Below, piece by piece: positions 1-5,273 of a DNA stretch of 5,273 nucleotides (position 1 is the first letter of the stretch; the number at the start of each line of letters is the position of its first letter). Under the pieces are notes generated by a model that saw nothing but the letters and a program-made list of their open reading frames with translations, had not been told where the DNA came from and did not search any database. Origin of the DNA: Pseudomonadota bacterium. GTDB lineage: Bacteria > Pseudomonadota > Gammaproteobacteria > Burkholderiales > SG8-39. Location of the stretch: positions 1 through 5,273 of the forward strand of contig JAJZUK010000119.1 of NCBI GenBank assembly GCA_021847125.1. Reading direction: 5' to 3'. The position numbers and the translations under genes were made by a program.

Positions 1-3000
1 CCGATGCCGCCGAGCACTGCGCTGCTGTTCGCGCTCTATGGCACTGCGGTCTTTTTCGGTGCCCGCACGCCGCTGAGTCGCATAGCCTACCGCATGGACA
101 TGACCATCGGGGCGGCCGGCGTTGCGCTCGCTCTGGCGCTGCTATTCCTGTCCTGGAAGGGCATGCGTCTTCAGGCCGAACACATCGGCATTGCCATTGC
201 CGGAACGGTAGACGGTGCGGATATCGGGCATATGTCCCCGGTGTCGGCGCTGTGTTTTGTGCTCGCCGGTCTGTCGCTCGTTGCCGCGCTTGCGTCGTCG
301 CGCGATCGGCCCGCGCGGGCGATGGCCGGCTTCTGGCTCGCCTGCGCCGTGATGCTTGCCGGCATTACCTTTCTGCTCGCCTATCTCTTCGGCGCGCCCC
401 TGCTTTACGGCGGGGAGTTCATTCCGCCCGCTTTTACCACGAGTCTGGCTTTGACGGCGCTCGGCGCGGCGCTGCTCGCGCTCACCGGGCCGCCGGCCTG
501 GGCTCCGGAGCAGCCGATCGACGCGGCAACCCTGCGCGCTTCGCGGCTCTTCGTCCTCGTGTTCGCGCTCCTCGCGGCGGGGCTGGTCAGCGTCGGCGCC
601 CTATATTTTCGCAATCACGAAAAACACTATCGACAGCGCGTCGAGCAGCAGCTGACTGCCATTGCGAGACTGAAGGCCGGCGAACTGAGGCGCTGGCGGG
701 AAGAGCGCCTCGCTGACGCGAGGGCTCTTTTTCGCAGCACCGCCTTCTCTACCCTGGCGCGGCGCGCTTTCGCCCAACCGAAGAACGCAAAAGCCTGGAA
801 CCAGTTTCAAGGCTGGCTGCGAGAAATCCGTGAGGCCGAGGGGTACGACGAGGTCTCCCTAGTCGATACGCAGGGTGTCGCAAGAATCGCGATCCCCGAT
901 AATCCGCTCGCCGCCGACGCCGTGGAGCACGCGCGCGATGCCCTGCGCTCGGGCCGGTTCGGCTTTTACGATTTTCACAGGAACGAACGCAAAGGCACGC
1001 CCGACCTGTCGCTCCTAGTCCCAATACTCAGCACGGTCCATGGCGGCCGGCCCCTGGGTGTCGTCATCCTCGATATCGACCCCGGCGCGTATCTTTATCC
1101 TTCGCTCGAGCGCTGGCCGGTGCCCAGCCGCAGCGCCACGCTCCTGCTGATTCGCCGCGATGGCAGCGACGCGCTGGTCCTGAACAGGCCCATGTCCCGG
1201 AACAAGGCGCCCCTCTCGCAGCGCTTTCCGCTGTCGAGGACGGAACTGCCCGCGGTAAAGGCCGCGCTGGGGCAGGAAGGGATCGTCGAAGGCATCGACT
1301 CCCACGGGGTGCAGGTGATCGCCGCCGTGCGCGCGGTGTCCGATTCCCCATGGTTCCTGGTTGCCCGTATGGACACCGCGGAAATTCTGGAGCCGATGCG
1401 GGAAGATCTGTGGCTCACGGCGGGTCTGGTCGGTGGCCTGCTCTTCGCTGCCGGCGCCACGGTGGGCCTGATCTGGCGGCACCAGCGTGTGCGCCATTAC
1501 AAGGAACGCTTCCGCGCGGCCGCGGCGCTCGCCCATCTGAAAGACCTCTACGACATGCTGTCGCAGACCAACCAGGCGATCGTGCGCATGAGCGGGCGCG
1601 AGGAGTTGTTCCCGGCCGTGTGCCGCATTGCGGTGGAGCACGGGCATTTCCGCTTTGCCTGGATCAGCCTGATCGACAAGGACGATCAATACCTGAAGCC
1701 CGTGGCCGAGTATGGCAACGATACCGGCTATGTGGTGCAGAAACGCGTTTCCGCCGATGCGTCCGGCCAGGCGGGACGCGGCCCGTCCGGGCAGGTGCTG
1801 CGCAGCGGCAAACATGCCGTCAGCAACGACTTCCTCAACGACCCGGGCACGGCGCCGTGGCACGAGGCGGCGCGGCGTGCGGGCGTGCGCGCCGCGGCGG
1901 CATTCCCGATCCGGGAGAGCGGTGCCGTAGTCGGCGTGATGACCCTCTGCGCCGGCGAAGCCGGATTCTTCACCGAGGACATGCTGCCTACCCTCGATGA
2001 AATGGCATTGGACGTCTCGTTCGCGCTGGACAACTTTGCGCGCAGCGCCGAGCTTGCGCGCTTGGTGGAGGCACTGCGCTTGAGTGAATCGAGCTACCGA
2101 CAACTGTTCGCGGCCAACCCGCATCCGATGTGGGTGTTCGACCTGGAAACTTTGCGCTTCCTCGCGGTGAACGACGCCGCCGTGACGCAGTACGGCTACA
2201 CGCGAGACGAGTTCGAAGCCATGACCATCGCCGACATTCGCCCGCCCGACGACGTACCGCGCCTGCTTGAAACCGTCGCCCGAATCGGCGACGCGATAGT
2301 GGGCGAAGCCCAAGTTTGGCGCCACCGCAAGAAAGACGGCACGCTGATCGACGTCGAGATCAGGTCTCACGTCCTGGATTTCGGCGGGCGGCGCGGGCGG
2401 CTGGTGCTCGCCCACGATATCACCGAGCGCAAACGCGCGGAGGAATCCTTGCGCGCAGCGGAACAGCGGTTCCGCGGTCTGGTCGAACAGTCGATCGCCG
2501 GCATCTACGTCATCCAGGACGACAAGCTCGTCTATGTGAATCCGCGCCTGGCCGAGATTCTCGGCTATGACGGCGCCGACCTGATCGGCCGCGATGTGCT
2601 GTCGGTGGTTGCCGAGAAGGATCGTGCCATGGTCGTGGCGAAAACACGCCGCTGGCTCGCGCGCAAAGAGCCGAGCCTGGACTACGACTTCATCGCACTG
2701 CGCCATGACGGCTCGACGATCGAGGTCGGTATGCACGGCGCGCGCGCCACCTACCGCCAACGCCCCGCGATCATCGGCATGATTCAGGACATCTCCGATA
2801 AAAAACGCGCCGAGGAGGAGATCCAGCGCTATCTCACGCAACTCGAAACCGCGTTCATGAGCACGGTGGAGGTGGCGACGACCCTGAGCGAGATGCGCGA
2901 TCCGTACACCGCAGGCCACGAGCGGCGAGTGGGCGAAATCTCCGTTGCCATCGGCACTGAAATGGGGTTTGACAAACAGCGGCTGGAGGGATTGCGCGTT

Positions 3001-3423
3001 GCCGGCTATCTGCACGATATAGGTAAAATCACCATACCCGCAGAGATTCTGTCCAAGCCTGGCAAGCTCAGCCCGATCGAGTTTCAACTGATCAAGGGAC
3101 ATTCCCAGGCCAGCTACGAGGTCCTGAAAGACGTGAAGTTTCCCTGGCCGGTGGCGCAGGTGGCGCTGCAGCATCACGAGCGCATGGACGGCAGCGGCTA
3201 TCCACAGGGGCTGAATGGCGACGCGATCCTGCTCGAAGCGCGCATCACGGCGGTGGCGGACGTGATCGAAGCAATGGCCTCGCACCGGCCGTATCGCGCG
3301 AGCCTCGGCATCGACAAAGCCCTCGCCGAAATCGAGCGCGGACGCGGCAGCGCATATGACTCGGTGGTTGCCGACGCCTGCCTGAAACTGTTCCGGGAAA
3401 AGGGCTACGCGCTTCCCGCCTAG
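1..3423 (+). CDS. Membrane sensor with Cache-like, GAF, PAS, PAS and HD-GYP domains; predicted c-di-GMP phosphodiesterase (5' end probably outside window)
   Basis: Predicted inner-membrane receptor that hydrolyses c-di-GMP in the cytoplasm. Numbering is from the ATG at 4. Hydrophobic helices lie at about 4-19, 35-51, 78-97, 107-129, 143-161 and 182-201. An extracytoplasmic Cache-like sensor follows (about 204-465; WPVPSRSA at 371-378, SPWFLVARMD at 448-457), closed by a helix at 469-491. Then come GAF (about 512-680; GRGPSG at 591-596), PAS (691-808, ending DITERK) and PAS (820-932, ending DISDKK). HD-GYP spans about 945-1135. Its catalytic set is present: H972, HD 1004-1005, K1008, H1033, HH 1057-1058, GYP 1065-1067, D1086 and R1095. 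Y968 stands where trinuclear enzymes carry a metal-binding Glu, so a binuclear centre is inferred. No GGDEF or EAL domain is present. The frame is open to base 1, and MPPSTALLF resembles an internal motif of this receptor type, so the true start is probably upstream. The TAG stop is at 3421. HD-GYP assignment is very secure; the ligand is unknown. Confidence 0.93.
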   Translation, partial: PMPPSTALLFALYGTAVFFGARTPLSRIAYRMDMTIGAAGVALALALLFLSWKGMRLQAEHIGIAIAGTVDGADIGHMSPVSALCFVLAGLSLVAALASSRDRPARAMAGFWLACAVMLAGITFLLAYLFGAPLLYGGEFIPPAFTTSLALTALGAALLALTGPPAWAPEQPIDAATLRASRLFVLVFALLAAGLVSVGALYFRNHEKHYRQRVEQQLTAIARLKAGELRRWREERLADARALFRSTAFSTLARRAFAQPKNAKAWNQFQGWLREIREAEGYDEVSLVDTQGVARIAIPDNPLAADAVEHARDALRSGRFGFYDFHRNERKGTPDLSLLVPILSTVHGGRPLGVVILDIDPGAYLYPSLERWPVPSRSATLLLIRRDGSDALVLNRPMSRNKAPLSQRFPLSRTELPAVKAALGQEGIVEGIDSHGVQVIAAVRAVSDSPWFLVARMDTAEILEPMREDLWLTAGLVGGLLFAAGATVGLIWRHQRVRHYKERFRAAAALAHLKDLYDMLSQTNQAIVRMSGREELFPAVCRIAVEHGHFRFAWISLIDKDDQYLKPVAEYGNDTGYVVQKRVSADASGQAGRGPSGQVLRSGKHAVSNDFLNDPGTAPWHEAARRAGVRAAAAFPIRESGAVVGVMTLCAGEAGFFTEDMLPTLDEMALDVSFALDNFARSAELARLVEALRLSESSYRQLFAANPHPMWVFDLETLRFLAVNDAAVTQYGYTRDEFEAMTIADIRPPDDVPRLLETVARIGDAIVGEAQVWRHRKKDGTLIDVEIRSHVLDFGGRRGRLVLAHDITERKRAEESLRAAEQRFRGLVEQSIAGIYVIQDDKLVYVNPRLAEILGYDGADLIGRDVLSVVAEKDRAMVVAKTRRWLARKEPSLDYDFIALRHDGSTIEVGMHGARATYRQRPAIIGMIQDISDKKRAEEEIQRYLTQLETAFMSTVEVATTLSEMRDPYTAGHERRVGEISVAIGTEMGFDKQRLEGLRVAGYLHDIGKITIPAEILSKPGKLSPIEFQLIKGHSQASYEVLKDVKFPWPVAQVALQHHERMDGSGYPQGLNGDAILLEARITAVADVIEAMASHRPYRASLGIDKALAEIERGRGSAYDSVVADACLKLFREKGYALPA

Positions 3424-3447
3424 CTTTGGTACGCTGAACATTTGAAC
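3424..3447 (+). other. Short gap between the two genes; start-site region of the cyclase gene
   Basis: Only 24 bases separate the phosphodiesterase stop from the preferred cyclase start, with no hairpin or T-run terminator and no recognisable promoter. This points to co-transcription. No AGGAGG-like site lies 5-10 bases before any start. Candidates in the same frame are TTG at 3442, ATG at 3448 and ATG at 3451. All leave the first membrane helix intact, so the choice changes at most three residues. The first ATG was chosen over TTG because nothing in the sequence favours the rarer codon. Translation may rely on ribosomes arriving from the upstream gene, which is inferred from the spacing and lack of a Shine-Dalgarno site. 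Confidence 0.5.
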
Positions 3448-5217
3448 ATGATGCTTCGCTTCCCTCCCGATCGTCCGCTGCGGCCGCTGGCCGTGGCGCT
3501 GGCCGTCTTTCTGGTCGCCGCCGCGGCCGCGGCAAGCCTGATCCGGCATTTCGATCAGGACGAGCTTCGCGAAGAGCGGGCGCGCGTCTCCAAACTCGCC
3601 GATGATCAGGCACACGCGCTCCAAGGCAATATCGCACGGGCCTTGTCCGCCACCTATGCCTTGGCCGCCCTGGTACATCAAGGCCGCGGCACCGTTCGCG
3701 ACTTCGAGGCGATCGCGGAACGACTCCTGCCCCATTACCCTGGCGCGGATTCCCTGCAGCTGGCGCCCGGCGGCGTAATCCGACATATCGCGCCGCTGGC
3801 CGGCAATGAGCGGGCCATCGGGCACGAGCTGCTGCGCGACCCGGCGCGCACCAAGGCCGCGTTTGACGCCCGCGATACCGGCAAGCTCACCCTCGACGGA
3901 CCGTTCGATCTGATTCAAGGAGGCGTGGGTGCGGTCGGGCGCCTGCCGGTATTTCTCGACGACGCCAAGGGCAGGCGGTCTTTCTGGGGATTCGCCAGCG
4001 TCGTGATCCGCTTTCCCGAAGCGCTCGAGCCCTTCGGCCTGCTCGAACTGGCGAAACTGGGCCTGGCCTACGAGCTGTGGCGCATCCACCCCGCCACCGG
4101 GCGAAAACAGATCATCGCCGCATCCCCCACCGCGCCGGTCGACCCGGTCGAGCGCGCCGTGCAAGTGCCGAATGCGAGCTGGACCCTGAGCGTCGCGCCA
4201 GTCGAAGGCTGGCGCGAAGATCCCCTGGATTTCGCGCTCGAGGCCGCGCTGGGCTTGTTCTTCAGCCTGCTCCTGGCTTACCCGGCAAAGCTGCTGGTCG
4301 ACTTGCGCGCGCATGAGCAGGGGCTCGAAGCGCTGGTCGCACAGCGTACCGCCGAATTGCGGCTGCGCGAGCAGGCCTTGCGCGACAGCGCGGAAAAGCT
4401 GCGCCTGTTTGCCGACAACGTTCCGGCCATGACCGTCTCCTGGGACGAGAACCTGCATTGCCGCTTCGCCAACAAACCGTTTACCGACTTCTTCGGTTTT
4501 TCCGGCGAGACCATTCTCGGCAGGCACTTGCGCGAGGTGGTCGGAGAGGAGGCGTACCGCGAAGTCGAGGGCTATTTCGAACAGGTCCTTCGAGGATATC
4601 CCGTCACTTACCAAAGGACACGCAAGCTTGCGGACGGCGAATCCCGTTATATCGAGGTAAAGTTATTGCCGCATATCGGCGAGCGGGGAAACATTCTGGG
4701 CTGTTTTGCGGTAACGACCGACATTACCGAGCACAAGCTGGCGGAGGAGCGCATCCAGCGTGTCGCGCATAACGACAGCCTTACCGGCCTGCCTAACCGC
4801 CTGCTGTTCAATGACCGGCTGCATCAGGCGATCAGCCTGGCCAAGCGCGACTCGCGCCAGTTCGCCTTGCTCTACCTCGATCTGGACAAATTCAAGCCGG
4901 TCAACGACACCCTGGGGCACACGGCCGGCGACGAACTCCTGCAAGCTGTCGCGGCGAGAATCCGGCAACAGGTACGGGAATCCGACACGGTCGCGCGCAT
5001 CGGCGGCGATGAATTCACCGTGATCCTGCCTGACATCGCCAGGCGCGAAGAAGCCGAGACGGTTGCCAGGAAAATCATCGCCGCGCTTGCCGCGCCGTTC
5101 CAGCTGGGCCGTCAGAAGCGGAGCGTCGAAATCGGCGCCAGCATCGGCATCGCGGTGTATCCGGCAGACGCCGGGGACGCGGACGCGCTGATCAAGGCGG
5201 CCGACGCCGCCATGTAA
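3448..5217 (+). CDS. CHASE-PAS-GGDEF membrane protein; predicted diguanylate cyclase with truncated C-terminus
   Basis: Predicted inner-membrane enzyme making c-di-GMP from two GTP. Numbering is from the ATG at 3448; 589 residues. A membrane helix at 13-32 is followed by a periplasmic CHASE domain at about 75-250, recognised by LAPGG (105-109), GPFDLIQGG (151-159), LPVF (166-169) and FWGF (179-182). CHASE domains bind small ligands; this one's ligand is unknown. A second helix at 262-283 leads to a probable coiled coil (about 290-318), a PAS domain (316-430, ending DITEHK) and GGDEF from about 438. The GGDEF core looks active: D478 in the DLDKFK motif, N486 and D495 at guanine-binding positions, and the signature GGDEF at 519-523. 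RESD at 510-513, five residues before it, is an intact inhibitory I-site, so product feedback is expected. The oddity is the end: the frame stops after AADAAM, exactly where family members continue Y-x-A-K-x-x-G-R. The missing residues are still encoded after the stop. Activity is therefore uncertain. It lies 24 bp behind the HD-GYP gene. Confidence 0.92.
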   Translation: MMLRFPPDRPLRPLAVALAVFLVAAAAAASLIRHFDQDELREERARVSKLADDQAHALQGNIARALSATYALAALVHQGRGTVRDFEAIAERLLPHYPGADSLQLAPGGVIRHIAPLAGNERAIGHELLRDPARTKAAFDARDTGKLTLDGPFDLIQGGVGAVGRLPVFLDDAKGRRSFWGFASVVIRFPEALEPFGLLELAKLGLAYELWRIHPATGRKQIIAASPTAPVDPVERAVQVPNASWTLSVAPVEGWREDPLDFALEAALGLFFSLLLAYPAKLLVDLRAHEQGLEALVAQRTAELRLREQALRDSAEKLRLFADNVPAMTVSWDENLHCRFANKPFTDFFGFSGETILGRHLREVVGEEAYREVEGYFEQVLRGYPVTYQRTRKLADGESRYIEVKLLPHIGERGNILGCFAVTTDITEHKLAEERIQRVAHNDSLTGLPNRLLFNDRLHQAISLAKRDSRQFALLYLDLDKFKPVNDTLGHTAGDELLQAVAARIRQQVRESDTVARIGGDEFTVILPDIARREEAETVARKIIAALAAPFQLGRQKRSVEIGASIGIAVYPADAGDADALIKAADAAM

Positions 5218-5262
5218 AGCGCCAAGCAAGTGGGGCGCAGCTTTCGGTCCTACGAAACGTAG
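5218..5262 (+). other. Severed 3' end of the GGDEF coding region, beyond an in-frame TAA
   Basis: Reading on in the cyclase frame past TAA 5215-5217 gives SAKQVGRSFRSYET and then TAG at 5260-5262. GGDEF domains normally end with A-x-x-A-M/L-Y-x-A-K-x-x-G-R-N-x-x followed by a short strand such as FRFYE. With Tyr in place of the TAA the sequence reads AMYSAKQVGR-SFRSYE, which fits this ending position by position. One change, TAC or TAT to TAA, would explain it. The original product would have been about 604 residues. Whether this is a real mutation or a sequence error cannot be told from the window. Confidence 0.85.
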
Positions 5263-5273
5263 GGACGGGGCGC

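Noticed and set aside
3019..3036. Two rare ATA isoleucine codons close together within the HD motif (residues 1006 and 1011), in a locally AT-richer patch
   Set aside because: ATA also occurs elsewhere in the gene (for example near 85, 1024 and 2296), so the cluster is weak evidence for a translational pause or for foreign origin.
3509..3534. GCC/GCG-rich run with GGCCGCGGC-like palindromes that might be a hairpin or regulatory element
   Set aside because: It encodes the alanine-rich core of the first membrane helix of the cyclase; codon choice in a GC-rich genome explains it.
1015..4614. A 1199-residue open frame on the - strand running across both genes
   Set aside because: Its codons pair exactly with the sense codons, so it stays open only because TTA, CTA and TCA are absent from the sense frames, as expected in GC-rich genes. 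It ends at the CTA codon at 1015-1017. It crosses a real intergenic gap, shows no coherent domain, and the + strand in the same place encodes clear CHASE, GAF, PAS and HD-GYP domains.
5215..5217. Programmed readthrough or recoding of the TAA to make the full-length cyclase
   Set aside because: TAA is the least leaky stop in bacteria, and I see no stem-loop or known recoding signal in the 56 bases after it. A point mutation or sequence error is simpler.
252..5229. Other shorter overlapping frames on both strands, up to about 216 residues
   Set aside because: They are rich in Arg, Ala and Pro, lack recognisable domains, and lie wholly or mostly inside the two well-supported genes. They are typical shadow frames of high-GC coding DNA.

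Overview
The window is GC-rich (about two thirds G+C by eye) and almost entirely coding on the + strand. It holds two adjacent genes for large inner-membrane sensor proteins of the cyclic di-GMP (c-di-GMP) signalling network. The domain style (CHASE-PAS-GGDEF next to a Cache-like/GAF/PAS/PAS/HD-GYP protein), the strong GC3 bias and the near absence of TTA, CTA and TCA codons suggest a Gram-negative proteobacterium, most likely a betaproteobacterium. That placement is inferred from style only; there is no rRNA or marker gene here.

Layout. 1-3423: a multi-domain membrane receptor ending in a complete HD-GYP domain, a predicted c-di-GMP phosphodiesterase. It probably begins upstream of the window. 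3424-3447: a 24-bp gap with no terminator or convincing Shine-Dalgarno sequence. 3448-5217: a CHASE-PAS-GGDEF membrane protein, a predicted diguanylate cyclase. 5218-5262: an in-frame stretch that looks like the last 14 residues of the same GGDEF domain, cut off by a TAA where the family has a conserved tyrosine. 5263-5273: 11 bases with nothing recognisable. The - strand holds only shadow ORFs, including one of 3.6 kb.

How the genes fit together. One protein should break down c-di-GMP and the other should make it. Both have an extracytoplasmic sensor plus cytoplasmic PAS-type input, and they are probably co-transcribed. This would give two-signal control of one local c-di-GMP pool, a standard theme rather than a new system. 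The most notable feature is the apparent nonsense codon near the end of the cyclase gene. It would remove the Lys and Arg that contact the GTP phosphates in characterised GGDEF enzymes, so the locus may now act mainly as a phosphodiesterase. Otherwise the window looks like ordinary signalling genes.
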